Below are positions 1-6,770 of a DNA stretch of 26,483 bases, one piece after another. Under the pieces are notes generated by a model. That model ran no database searches. It was not told the origin of the DNA and was given only the letters and a program-made list of their open reading frames with translations. The stretch is from Clostridia bacterium (GTDB lineage: Bacteria; Bacillota; Clostridia; Oscillospirales; CAG-272). The stretch is from contig CAAEBS010000086.1 of assembly GCA_900754175.1 (NCBI GenBank), forward strand, positions 1-26,483. The letters are read 5' to 3'. A program made the translations under genes and the position numbers. Numbering within the stretch: the first letter of the stretch is position 1; every line of letters begins with the position of its first letter.

Positions 1-35
1 GGTGTTAAAAAACTCATTTTGAGTTTTTTAACACC
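1..35. terminator. Probable bidirectional intrinsic terminator downstream of cysK
   Basis: A perfect 16-bp inverted repeat (1-16 pairs with 20-35) with a 3-base loop lies 12 bases past the cysK stop codon. The stem has GC-containing ends and A/T-rich arms. On the plus strand it is followed by CCCTTTTT, which fits an intrinsic terminator for a convergent gene left of the window. For cysK transcripts the bases that would form the U tract fall outside the window, so termination in that direction is inferred from the hairpin and its place. Confidence 0.75.
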
Positions 36-47
36 CCCTTTTTGGTT

Positions 48-992
48 TTAGTTTTCCCCGTCGTCAAAGAGCGGCGTGGAGAGGTAGCGGTCGCCGGTAT
101 CGGGCAACAGCACGACAATCGTCTTGCCACGGTTTTCCGGTCGTTTGGCAAGCTGAATTGCCGCATAGGCGGCGGCTCCGGAGGAGATGCCCACAAGGAC
201 CCCTTCCTGTCTGCCGATCAGCTTTCCGGTCGCAAAGGCGTCCTCATTACTTACCGGAATGATCTCATCGTAAATGGCGGTATTCAGAACCTCCGGCACA
301 AATCCGGCACCGATTCCCTGAATCTTGTGCGGTCCGGCTACGCCGGTGGAAAGTACGGCAGAGGTCGCCGGCTCCACGGCTACGACCTTTACGTTGGGAT
401 TTTTGGATTTCAGATACTCGCCGACACCGGTCACAGTGCCGCCGGTTCCTACGCCGGCAACGAAAATATCCACGCCGCCGTCGGTATCCTCCCAGATCTC
501 AGGACCGGTGGTCAGACGGTGCGCCTGCGGGTTGGCAGGGTTTACAAACTGCCCGGCAATGATACTGTCCGGAATGGTCTTTGCCAGCTCCTCTGCCTTG
601 GCGATAGCGCCCTTCATGCCCTTTGCACCCTCTGTCAGGACCAGCTCGGCGCCGTATGCCTTTGCCAGACGGCGGCGCTCCACCGACATGGTCTCGGGCA
701 TTACCAGGATCACCCGGTATCCTCTTGCGGTACCCACCGAAGCAAGACCGATGCCGGTATTGCCGCTGGTCGGCTCAATGATGACCGAACCGGGCTTCAG
801 CTTTCCCGACGCCTCGGCGTCGTCCAGCATTGCCTTGGCAACACGGTCCTTTACCGATCCCGCCGGATTGAAATACTCCAGCTTTGCCACGACCTTGGCT
901 TCCAGGTTATAATATTTTTCAAGATGCGACAGCTCCAGCAAAGGCGTTTTGCCGATCAGCTGATCCACGGATGTATAAATTTTTGCAGACAT
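48..992 (-). CDS. cysK: Cysteine synthase (O-acetylserine sulfhydrylase)
   Basis: A PLP-dependent cytoplasmic enzyme that makes L-cysteine from O-acetylserine and sulfide. The 314-residue product has the normal length of the CysK family. The PLP-lysine region is the GSVKDR motif (Lys48). The substrate loop PTSGNTG lies at 74-80, and the glycine-rich phosphate-binding stretch VGTGGTVTG is in the second half. The C-terminal DTGDRYLSTPLF is typical of CysK. The ATG is preceded by AAAAGGAG at good spacing. It follows metY by 27 bases and should be co-transcribed from the promoter at 2456-2484. CysK rather than CysM is favoured by the overall motif set. A cystathionine beta-synthase role is unlikely because there are no CBS domains. 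The hairpin at 1-35 closes the operon. Confidence 0.95.
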   Translation of the reverse strand: MSAKIYTSVDQLIGKTPLLELSHLEKYYNLEAKVVAKLEYFNPAGSVKDRVAKAMLDDAEASGKLKPGSVIIEPTSGNTGIGLASVGTARGYRVILVMPETMSVERRRLAKAYGAELVLTEGAKGMKGAIAKAEELAKTIPDSIIAGQFVNPANPQAHRLTTGPEIWEDTDGGVDIFVAGVGTGGTVTGVGEYLKSKNPNVKVVAVEPATSAVLSTGVAGPHKIQGIGAGFVPEVLNTAIYDEIIPVSNEDAFATGKLIGRQEGVLVGISSGAAAYAAIQLAKRPENRGKTIVVLLPDTGDRYLSTPLFDDGEN

Positions 993-1019
993 GATGCGTT
1001 CTCCTTTTCTTAATGTCGT

Positions 1020-2303
1020 TCAGTGCAGGGATGCAAAACCGTGCTCAAGGTCGGCAATGATGTCGTCGATATGCTCGGTGCCGATCGAAAGGCGGATGGT
1101 ATTGGGGCGGATGCCGGAAGCGTACAGTTCCTCTGTGCTCATCTGGGAGTGCGTGGTGGAAGCGGGGTGAATCACCAGGCTCTTGACGTCCGCCACGTTT
1201 GCCAGAAGCGAGAACAGCTCCAGGCTCTCGGTAAATTTCTTTGCCCGTTCGCTGTCGCCACGGATCTCAAAAGTGAAGATCGAAGCGGCGCCGTTCGGGA
1301 AGTACCGGTCGTACAGCTCCTTGGCATGACCGGTTGCGAGGGAGGGGTGGTTCACCCGCTCCACGTCGGGGTGATTCTTCAGGTAATCCACAACCTTCAG
1401 CGCATTTTCCACGTGGCGCTCCACACGCAGGGAGAGCGTCTCCAGTCCCTGCAGAAGCAGGAAGGAGTTAAAGGGGGAAATGGTAGCTCCCTGATCTCTC
1501 ATCAGCGTGGTGCGAAGCTTGAGGATATAGGCAAGGTTGCCGCAAGCCTTGGAAAAGACAACGCCGTGATAAGAGGGATTGGGCTGTGTGATACCGGGGA
1601 ATTTATCGTTCTGCGTCCAGTCAAACTTGCCCGAATCCACCACAACGCCGCCCATGACCGTACCGTGACCGCCAATGAACTTGGTAGCCGAATGAACCAC
1701 GATATCGGCGCCGTGCTCGATGGGGCGCAGATAATAGGGGGTTGCAAAGGTATTGTCCACGATCAGGGGAATTCCGTGCCGGTGCGCCACGGCGGCAATT
1801 GCCTCCAGGTCGATGACATCAGAGTTGGGGTTGCCCAGCGTTTCGGCATACACCAGCTTGGTGTTATCCCGGATCGCCGCCTCAAAGTTCTGCGGGTCGG
1901 AGGGATCGACGAAAGTCACGTCCAGCCCCTGGTCCCGGAGCGTATTGGCAAAAAGGTTATAGGTGCCGCCGTAAAGGTTGACGGAGGAGACGATGTGATC
2001 GCCCGCCCGTGCAATGTTCTGCACCGCATAGGTGATCGCCGCCGAGCCGGAAGCCGTGGCAAGCGCTCCTGCGCCGCCCTCCAGAGCGGCGATACGCTCC
2101 TCAAACACCGAGGAAGTGGGGTTCATCAGACGGGTATAGATATTGCCTCCCTCTGTCAGTCCGAATCTTCCTGCCGCCTGGGCGGAATCCTTGAACACAT
2201 AGGAGGTGGTGGCGTAGATCGGGACGGCACGGGCATCGGTTGCGGGGTCCGGCTTTTCCTGTCCGGCGTGAATCTGTATGGTTTCAAATTTGTAGTTTTT
2301 CAT
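1020..2303 (-). CDS. metY: O-acetylhomoserine sulfhydrylase (Cys/Met metabolism PLP enzyme)
   Basis: A member of the Cys/Met-metabolism PLP-dependent family that forms homocysteine from O-acetylhomoserine and sulfide; it could also use other thiols. The length of 427 residues matches MetY (about 420-430) rather than the shorter MetB/MetC/MetI (about 380-400). Family marks are SYVFKD near 34-39, YTRLMNPTSSVFEERIAALEG around 56-76, the cofactor aspartate in IVDNTFATPY (Asp183) and the Schiff-base lysine in HSATKFIGGHG (Lys208). The ATG sits behind AAAGGAAAAAAG. It is the first gene of a metY-cysK operon preceded by a consensus promoter and a leader with a cysteine-ending short ORF. Pairing with cysK puts sulfide into both homocysteine and cysteine. 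Confidence 0.92.
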   Translation of the reverse strand: MKNYKFETIQIHAGQEKPDPATDARAVPIYATTSYVFKDSAQAAGRFGLTEGGNIYTRLMNPTSSVFEERIAALEGGAGALATASGSAAITYAVQNIARAGDHIVSSVNLYGGTYNLFANTLRDQGLDVTFVDPSDPQNFEAAIRDNTKLVYAETLGNPNSDVIDLEAIAAVAHRHGIPLIVDNTFATPYYLRPIEHGADIVVHSATKFIGGHGTVMGGVVVDSGKFDWTQNDKFPGITQPNPSYHGVVFSKACGNLAYILKLRTTLMRDQGATISPFNSFLLLQGLETLSLRVERHVENALKVVDYLKNHPDVERVNHPSLATGHAKELYDRYFPNGAASIFTFEIRGDSERAKKFTESLELFSLLANVADVKSLVIHPASTTHSQMSTEELYASGIRPNTIRLSIGTEHIDDIIADLEHGFASLH

Positions 2304-2324
2304 TTTCTTTTTTCCTTTCGTATC

Positions 2325-2380
2325 AAAAAATCGGTTACCGTAGCAGAAGCTTCAACAACAGGTCCGACACATTCGACCGA
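2325..2380 (-). promoter_or_regulatory. Possible attenuator-like segment in the metY leader
   Basis: Downstream of the leader peptide's cysteine codons, the minus-strand RNA has ACCGA (2331-2335) directly followed by six U residues (2325-2330). ACCGA can pair with UCGGU (2376-2380), which lies within the leader ORF just before its cysteine codons. The pairing is only five base pairs across a long loop, so this is a weak terminator candidate. An alternative is that the leader hairpins control access to the metY ribosome-binding site. Confidence 0.25.
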
Positions 2381-2423
2381 AACGGAAATTTGAGCGAAGA
2401 AGCTCAAAAAACAGATTTCTCAT
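2352..2423 (-). CDS. Short leader peptide ending in Cys-Arg-Thr-Cys-Cys (candidate cysteine attenuator)
   Basis: A 23-residue ORF lies wholly inside the 5' leader of metY-cysK. It starts with ATG (2421-2423) behind TGAGGAAGAA, a plausible ribosome-binding site, and its last six residues are M-C-R-T-C-C before TGA, with two UGU codons directly before the stop. No other cysteine is present. Just after the start, its mRNA can fold a 7-bp hairpin, TTTGAGC/GCTCAAA with loop TTCTTC. The peptide resembles no protein I know. Its position, size and clustered cysteine codons match the classical amino-acid leader peptides, here ahead of cysteine-forming genes. The ORF is seen directly; the regulatory role is inferred. 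It could be chance, but three cysteines in five codons is unusual. Confidence 0.6.
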   Translation of the reverse strand: MRNLFFELLRSNFRFGRMCRTCC

Positions 2424-2455
2424 TTCTTCCTCACACCTTTCCTTTGTTTTCTGTG

Positions 2456-2484
2456 ATTATATCACACAATTCCTACCATGTCAA
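2456..2484 (-). promoter_or_regulatory. Sigma-A promoter of metY-cysK
   Basis: Reading the minus strand, TTGACA (2479-2484), a 17-base spacer and TATAAT (2456-2461) match the full consensus. The start of transcription should be near 2449, giving a leader of about 145 nt before metY. The -35 box lies inside CCTA-9 bases-TAGG (2472-2488), an imperfect dyad that could be an operator, for example for an Rrf2/CymR-type sulfur regulator. The operator is speculation. Confidence 0.85.
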
Positions 2485-2541
2485 TAGGTTTTTGAAATTT
2501 TTTCAAAAAATATTTGTTCTCCGGAAATCCGGATACGGAAG

Positions 2542-2571
2542 CGGGGACTGCCGCCCGTGCGACAGTCCCCG
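2542..2571 (-). terminator. Hairpin after rplQ, probable end of the ribosomal operon
   Basis: Five bases after the rplQ stop, CGGGGACTG (2542-2550) pairs perfectly with CAGTCCCCG (2563-2571), and the interior adds a CGC/GCG extension closed by a 4-base loop. This is a very stable stem. The following minus-strand bases (GCTTCCGT) are not U-rich, so it is not a textbook intrinsic terminator. It may stabilise the 3' end or terminate inefficiently. A second small hairpin, CCGG-AAAT-CCGG, lies at 2521-2532. Confidence 0.5.
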
Positions 2572-2576
2572 GGAAA

Positions 2577-2981
2577 TTATTTGTTATCCTTCTGCTTCTC
2601 TTTCTTGGCGTCCTTCGCATTTGCTTCGGGCTTTACATAGTCAATCAGCTTTACGATTGCCATTTCTGCACCGTCGCCTCTGCGGGGTCCAAGCTTATAG
2701 AGCTGCGTATAACCGCCATTGCGCTCTGCATACAGGGGAGCCAGTTCAGCGAACACCTTCGCTACCACTTCCTCCTTGGTAATGTATGCCAATGCGGCAC
2801 GGCGACTTGCAAGAGTATTCTTCTTGCCAAGCGTAATCATTTTTTCAGCCATTGAGCGGACTTCCTTCGCTCTCGTGAGCGTAGTTTCAACCTGTCCGTT
2901 CTCCAGCAGTAAAGTTACCATACCACGCAACATTGCATTTCTGTGAGCGGTAGGTCTGCCGAGTTTTCTTGTTCCGGGCAT
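2577..2981 (-). CDS. rplQ: 50S ribosomal protein L17
   Basis: A large-subunit protein near the peptide exit side. The N-terminus MPGTRKLGRPTAHRNAMLRG and the block TLTRAKEVRSMAEKMITLGK are characteristic of L17. At 134 residues it is longer than most bacterial L17 (about 115-125) because of a lysine-rich, probably disordered C-terminal tail after about residue 115. The ATG follows AGGAGG at good spacing. It is the last gene of the alpha-operon segment, 60 bases after rpoA, and is followed by the hairpin at 2542-2571. Confidence 0.97.
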   Translation of the reverse strand: MPGTRKLGRPTAHRNAMLRGMVTLLLENGQVETTLTRAKEVRSMAEKMITLGKKNTLASRRAALAYITKEEVVAKVFAELAPLYAERNGGYTQLYKLGPRRGDGAEMAIVKLIDYVKPEANAKDAKKEKQKDNK

Positions 2982-3041
2982 TGTCTTTGCCTCCTTTTGC
3001 CGTATTTAATGTTGCATTCCGGGGATCGCCCCGTCCCTGAC

Positions 3042-4016
3042 TTATTCCTCTTCCTTGCGAAGTTCCAGTCCGAGCGAATGCAGTTTCTGAATAACTTCTT
3101 CCAGCGATTTCTTTCCGAGGTTGCGGACCTTGATCATGTCCTCCTCGGTACGGTTCGTCAGATCTTCCACTGTATCAATGCCCGCACGCTTCAAGCAGTT
3201 GAAGCTACGCACAGACATGTCAAGCTCCTCAATGGTCATCTCAAGAACTTTTTCCTTTTTGGTCTCTTCTCTTTCGACCATGATCTCGACGTTCTTTGCT
3301 TCATCCGACAAATCCACAAACAGGTTGAGATGCTCGTTGAGAATCTTGGCGCCGAAGGAAATCGCTTCCTTTGCTGTGATGGTTCCGTTCGTCTGGATCT
3401 CCAGCGAAAGCTTATCAAAGTCCGTGATGTTTCCTACACGGGTATTTTCCACCGTATAGCTGACGTTGTATACAGGGGTATAAATCGAATCGGTGAAAAT
3501 CGTGCCGATCGGCGAGGAAATATTGGAGCCTCTTGCCTGGGCGTCCAACTGCTTGTTCCGCTCCTGCGAAACATAGCCTCTGCCGTGATCAAAGGTCAGT
3601 TCCATATAGAACCGGGCATTTTCTCCGACGGTTGCGATATGATGACTCGGATTCAGAATCTCAATATCGGTATCAAATTTGATATCCCCCGCCGTTACGT
3701 CCCGCTCTCCCACCACGTCAATGATGACGGTCTTGGGAGAATTGCAGTGCAGCTTGGCAATGATTCCCTTTACGTTGAGAACGATCTCAGTCACGTCCTC
3801 CTTTACGCCGGGAATGGTGGAAAATTCATGGAGTACTCCGTCGATCTTGATATTGGTTACCGCATAGCCGGGCAGAGAGCTGAGCATGATCCTGCGCAAA
3901 GAGTTGCCCAGAGTGATGCCAAAGCCTCTTTCAAGCGGCTCCACGATAAATTTACCGCAGGTACCGTCCTCGCTCAGATTGACAGTCGTGATATTAGGCT
4001 TTTCAATCTCAATCAT
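3042..4016 (-). CDS. rpoA: DNA-directed RNA polymerase subunit alpha
   Basis: The alpha subunit dimerises to seed RNA polymerase assembly, and its C-terminal domain contacts UP elements and activators. The N-terminal domain (about 1-230) contains the typical FIVEPLERGFGITLGNSLRR. The C-terminal domain (about 255-320) has the helix-hairpin-helix segment SVRSFNCLKRAGI and RNLGKKSLEEV. The 324-residue length is normal. AGAAGGAGGG lies ahead of the ATG. The gap of 124 bases from rpsD is long for this operon and contains mutually exclusive stem arms, described separately. Confidence 0.98.
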   Translation of the reverse strand: MIEIEKPNITTVNLSEDGTCGKFIVEPLERGFGITLGNSLRRIMLSSLPGYAVTNIKIDGVLHEFSTIPGVKEDVTEIVLNVKGIIAKLHCNSPKTVIIDVVGERDVTAGDIKFDTDIEILNPSHHIATVGENARFYMELTFDHGRGYVSQERNKQLDAQARGSNISSPIGTIFTDSIYTPVYNVSYTVENTRVGNITDFDKLSLEIQTNGTITAKEAISFGAKILNEHLNLFVDLSDEAKNVEIMVEREETKKEKVLEMTIEELDMSVRSFNCLKRAGIDTVEDLTNRTEEDMIKVRNLGKKSLEEVIQKLHSLGLELRKEEE

Positions 4017-4140
4017 TCCAAATAAACCCTCCTTCTGAATTTTGTTAAGAAAAATTGGGGTGCTATGACACTGTACAACCGCACAGCGCCGTCGCCCGTT
4101 GCCGTGCGCAGGGAAAATACCTTACGCACAGACCGGGAAA
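4017..4140 (-). promoter_or_regulatory. Structured rpsD-rpoA spacer, possible regulatory RNA
   Basis: This 124-base gap holds one CGCAC element (104-108 of the 4000s on the minus strand) that can pair with GUGCG on either side: upstream at 4125-4129 or downstream at 4080-4084. The two pairings exclude each other, as in a switch. I see no convincing -10/-35 pair. S4 autoregulates ribosomal genes in several bacteria, so an S4-responsive element is one possibility, but nothing here proves it. Confidence 0.3.
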
Positions 4141-4767
4141 TTACTTGGAATAAAGCTCGACGATCAGCTGCTCGTTGAATTCAAAGTCGATGTCGTCTCT
4201 TGCGGGAAGAGCAACGACCTTTGCGGAAAGAGCAGTTTTATTGACATCCAGCCACTTCGGTGCATTCTTGGACTGCAGTGCTTCTGCCAGTTCCTTGCAC
4301 TTTGCGGAAGAGCGGAAGTTCTCACGAACGGCAACGACGTCGCCTGCGCTGACAATGATGGAAGGAATGTTTACCTTCTTGCCATTCAGTTCAAAGTGCT
4401 CGTGCAGAACCAGCTGACGTGCTTCCTTGCGGCTTTCTGCCATACCCATTCTGTATACTACGTTGTCAAGACGACGCTCGATCAGTTTGAGCAGGTTCTC
4501 ACCCGTCATACCTTCTCTGCGGTCTGCCTCAGCAAAGTAATTCTTGAACTGCTTTTCAAGAACGCCGTAGTATCTCTTGGTCTTCTGCTTCTCACGAAGC
4601 TGCATTCCGTATTCTCTCTGCTTCTTGTTTGCTGCGCCATGCTGACCCGGAACCGTAGAACGGCGGTCAAGTGCGCACTTACCTGATGTGCATCTGTCGC
4701 CCTTCAGGAACAGCTTGGTTCCCTCTCTGCGGCAAAGCTTGCATACAGGACCGGTATATCTTGCCAT
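4141..4767 (-). CDS. rpsD: 30S ribosomal protein S4 (zinc-binding form)
   Basis: A primary 16S rRNA-binding protein that nucleates 30S assembly and often represses its own operon. The 208-residue product has the N-terminal four-cysteine zinc site (Cys9, Cys12, Cys26, Cys31) followed by the S4 RNA-binding domain (RLDNVVYRMGMAESRKEARQ onward, about 97-160). It is the C+ type common in Firmicutes. It lies 23 bases after rpsK with AGGAGG-like AGGAGGTAAC upstream. Confidence 0.98.
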   Translation of the reverse strand: MARYTGPVCKLCRREGTKLFLKGDRCTSGKCALDRRSTVPGQHGAANKKQREYGMQLREKQKTKRYYGVLEKQFKNYFAEADRREGMTGENLLKLIERRLDNVVYRMGMAESRKEARQLVLHEHFELNGKKVNIPSIIVSAGDVVAVRENFRSSAKCKELAEALQSKNAPKWLDVNKTALSAKVVALPARDDIDFEFNEQLIVELYSK

Positions 4768-4790
4768 TTTCAGTTACCTCCTGTTTTTCA

Positions 4791-5186
4791 TTAAACGCGT
4801 CTGCGCTTAGGCGGTCTGCACCCATTGTGCGGAACCGGAGTTACGTCTTTGATCATGGTGATCTGAAGACCGACGGTTTCCAGGGCACGGATTGCGGATT
4901 CACGTCCGGAGCCGGGTCCCTTTACAAATACCTCAACCGTTTTGAGGCCATGCTCCATTGCCGCTTTTGCCGCTGCTTCCGATGCAGTCTGTGCAGCGAA
5001 AGGAGTGGACTTTCTGGAGCCCTTGAAACCAAGTTCACCTGCGGATGCCCATGAAATGGCATTGCCGGCTACGTCGGTGATCGTGATGATCGTGTTATTG
5101 AAAGTTGCACTGATATGAACCGCACCTTTTTCAATATTCTTTTTATCACGGCGTCTCTTGACAACTTTCTTAGCAACTTTAGCCAT
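4791..5186 (-). CDS. rpsK: 30S ribosomal protein S11
   Basis: A protein of the 30S platform near the mRNA exit. The internal stretch HISATFNNTIITITDVAGN and the C-terminal VTPVPHNGCRPPKRRRV identify S11 clearly. The length of 131 residues is normal. It lies between rpsM (15 bases before) and rpsD (23 bases after), with GGGAGGC upstream of the ATG. Confidence 0.98.
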   Translation of the reverse strand: MAKVAKKVVKRRRDKKNIEKGAVHISATFNNTIITITDVAGNAISWASAGELGFKGSRKSTPFAAQTASEAAAKAAMEHGLKTVEVFVKGPGSGRESAIRALETVGLQITMIKDVTPVPHNGCRPPKRRRV

Positions 5187-5201
5187 CTGTCTGCCTCCCT
5201 T

Positions 5202-5570
5202 TTATTTCTTCTTGTTTGCGATCGTCTTTGCAGGACCTTTTCTGGTTCTTGCATTGGTTTTGGTTCTCTGTCCTCTTACCGGCAGACCTTTTCTGTGTCT
5301 GATACCACGGTAGCAGTTGATCTCAACCATTCTCTTGATGTTGAGCGCAACGTCACGGCGAAGATCGCCTTCTACCGTATAGGAGTTTTCGATCTCGTCA
5401 CGCAGCTTTGCAATCTCATCCTCGGTAAGGTCCTTTGCACGCTTGTCGGGATCAATGCCTGTCTTGGCAAGAATATCGTTGGAGCTCTTGCGTCCGATAC
5501 CGTAAATATAGGTCAGAGCAATCTCAACACGCTTGTTATTCGGAATATCCACACCAGCTATACGAGCCAT
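5202..5570 (-). CDS. rpsM: 30S ribosomal protein S13
   Basis: A head protein of the 30S subunit that contacts tRNA and the 50S subunit. The N-terminus MARIAGVDIPNNKRVEIALT and the basic tail RHRKGLPVRGQRTKTNARTRKGP are diagnostic. The 122-residue length is normal. It follows rpmJ by 35 bases with GAAAGGTGAAT upstream. Confidence 0.98.
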   Translation of the reverse strand: MARIAGVDIPNNKRVEIALTYIYGIGRKSSNDILAKTGIDPDKRAKDLTEDEIAKLRDEIENSYTVEGDLRRDVALNIKRMVEINCYRGIRHRKGLPVRGQRTKTNARTRKGPAKTIANKKK

Positions 5571-5605
5571 TCTGTTTATTCACCTTTCTCTTAGATTTTT
5601 CGGCG

Positions 5606-5719
5606 TCAGCCCTGTTTCTGCTTGTGCTTGGGGTTCTCGCAGATAACCATTACTTTGCCTTTTCTTCTTACGATTTTGCATTTCTCGCAAATCTTCTTTA
5701 CGGATGGTTTCACCTTCAT
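5606..5719 (-). CDS. rpmJ: 50S ribosomal protein L36
   Basis: A 37-residue protein beginning MKVKPSVKKICEKCK and ending CENPKHKQKQG. The zinc site is Cys11, Cys14, Cys27 and His32, so this is the zinc-bound C+ form. It lies in its standard place between infA (24 bases before) and rpsM. It is short enough to be missed by length-filtered gene calling but is unambiguous. Confidence 0.97.
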   Translation of the reverse strand: MKVKPSVKKICEKCKIVRRKGKVMVICENPKHKQKQG

Positions 5720-5743
5720 CTTAGTACACCAACCCTTTCTTTT

Positions 5744-5962
5744 TTACTTTGCACGCCAGGTAATGCGTCCCTTGTTGAGGTCGTATACCGATACCTCAAT
5801 GGTCACACGGTCGCCCGGCAGTATTCTGATATAGTTCATTCTCAGCTTTCCTGAAATATGAGCCGTTACAATGTGCTCATTGGGAAGCTTTACCTTGAAG
5901 GTTGCGTTGGGAAGTGCTTCCACAACCACGCCTTCAAATTCCATCACATCATCCTTAGGCAG
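5744..5962 (-). CDS. infA: Translation initiation factor IF-1, apparently starting at CTG
   Basis: IF-1 is an S1-like OB-fold protein that binds the 30S A site during initiation. The body VVVEALPNATFKVKLPNEHIV and GKLRMNYIRILPGD is unmistakable. The first ATG or GTG in frame (5942-5947) would give 66-67 residues and cut off the conserved K-D-D-V start. Reading further upstream gives L-P-K-D-D-V-M-E-F-E-G with CTG at 5960-5962. This restores the family's usual 72 residues and lies 6 bases after a strong GGAGGG (5969-5974). An in-frame ATT (5966-5968) is too close to that site. I therefore choose CTG. The GTG, with AAGG 5 bases upstream, is the alternative. Confidence 0.85.
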   Translation of the reverse strand: MPKDDVMEFEGVVVEALPNATFKVKLPNEHIVTAHISGKLRMNYIRILPGDRVTIEVSVYDLNKGRITWRAK

Positions 5963-6008
5963 AACAATCCCTCCTCTGCTTCAATCTGCAACACGGTTCT
6001 CAAAAGCC

Positions 6009-6770
6009 TTACCAGTCTCTGTCCACAAGGGTCGTGATAATCACGCCCTCCGAGGTCAGAGCCACGGTATTTTCGTAATGTGCCGACAGGCTGTGATCAC
6101 GGGTCTTTACCGTCCAGCCGTCCGGCAGTTCATACACATCTTCCGAGCCGATGTTGACCATCGGTTCGATCGCTATGGTCATACCGGCGCACAACCGGAC
6201 GCCGTGCCCTGCCGTTCCATAGTTCGGAACATCAGGCGATTCGTGAAGCTCATGCCCCACGCCGTGTCCGATATAGCGGCGTACCACCGAAAAGCCTTCC
6301 TTTTCCACGCAATTCTGAATGGCAGAACCCACGTCTCCCATCCGGTTCCCCGCCTTTACAGCCGCAACACCGGCAAAAAAGCTGTTGCGTGTGACCTCGA
6401 TGAGGTGCTTTGCTTCCTCGCTGACGTTTCCGACGGCAACCGTTCTTGCGCTGTCTCCGTGAAATCCCTTGTAGAATGCACCCACGTCAATCTTTACGAT
6501 ATCCCCCTCACGAAGGAACTTCCGGGACGAGGGGATCCCATGGATCACCTCGTCGTTGATGCTGATGCAAGCCGAGCCGGGAAATCCGCCGTATCCGAGG
6601 AAGGAGGGCTTTGCCCCGCACTTCTCGATATAATTGCGGATCACGGTGTCCAGCTCTTTGGTGCTGATACCTTCACGGATGTGCTCACGGGCGACCAGAA
6701 GTGCCTCGCCCGTGATGCGCCCCGCTTCGATCATAGCTGAGATCTGTGCTGAATTTTTCAGTTGGATCAT
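6009..6770 (-). CDS. map: Methionine aminopeptidase, type I
   Basis: Removes the initiator methionine from nascent proteins. The two-metal site is complete: Asp95 (KIDVGA), Asp106 (HGDSART), His169/His173 region (GHGVGHELHE), Glu202 (IAIEPM) and Glu233 (HYENTV). At 253 residues and with no N-terminal extension it is a standard type I enzyme. It overlaps the adk stop by ATGA, indicating translational coupling. The next gene, infA, starts 46 bases later, and no KOW-domain gene lies between them as it does in some Firmicutes. Confidence 0.97.
   Translation of the reverse strand: MIQLKNSAQISAMIEAGRITGEALLVAREHIREGISTKELDTVIRNYIEKCGAKPSFLGYGGFPGSACISINDEVIHGIPSSRKFLREGDIVKIDVGAFYKGFHGDSARTVAVGNVSEEAKHLIEVTRNSFFAGVAAVKAGNRMGDVGSAIQNCVEKEGFSVVRRYIGHGVGHELHESPDVPNYGTAGHGVRLCAGMTIAIEPMVNIGSEDVYELPDGWTVKTRDHSLSAHYENTVALTSEGVIITTLVDRDW

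Noticed and set aside
42..1013. Long plus-strand open frames opposite cysK, metY, rpoA, rplB and the permease
   Set aside because: They are antisense shadows of well-identified minus-strand genes, with no ribosome-binding sites or family resemblance.
2304..2449. T-box or SAM riboswitch in the metY leader
   Set aside because: The leader of about 145 nt is short and I find no T-box sequence or S-box core; the cysteine-ending ORF explains it better.
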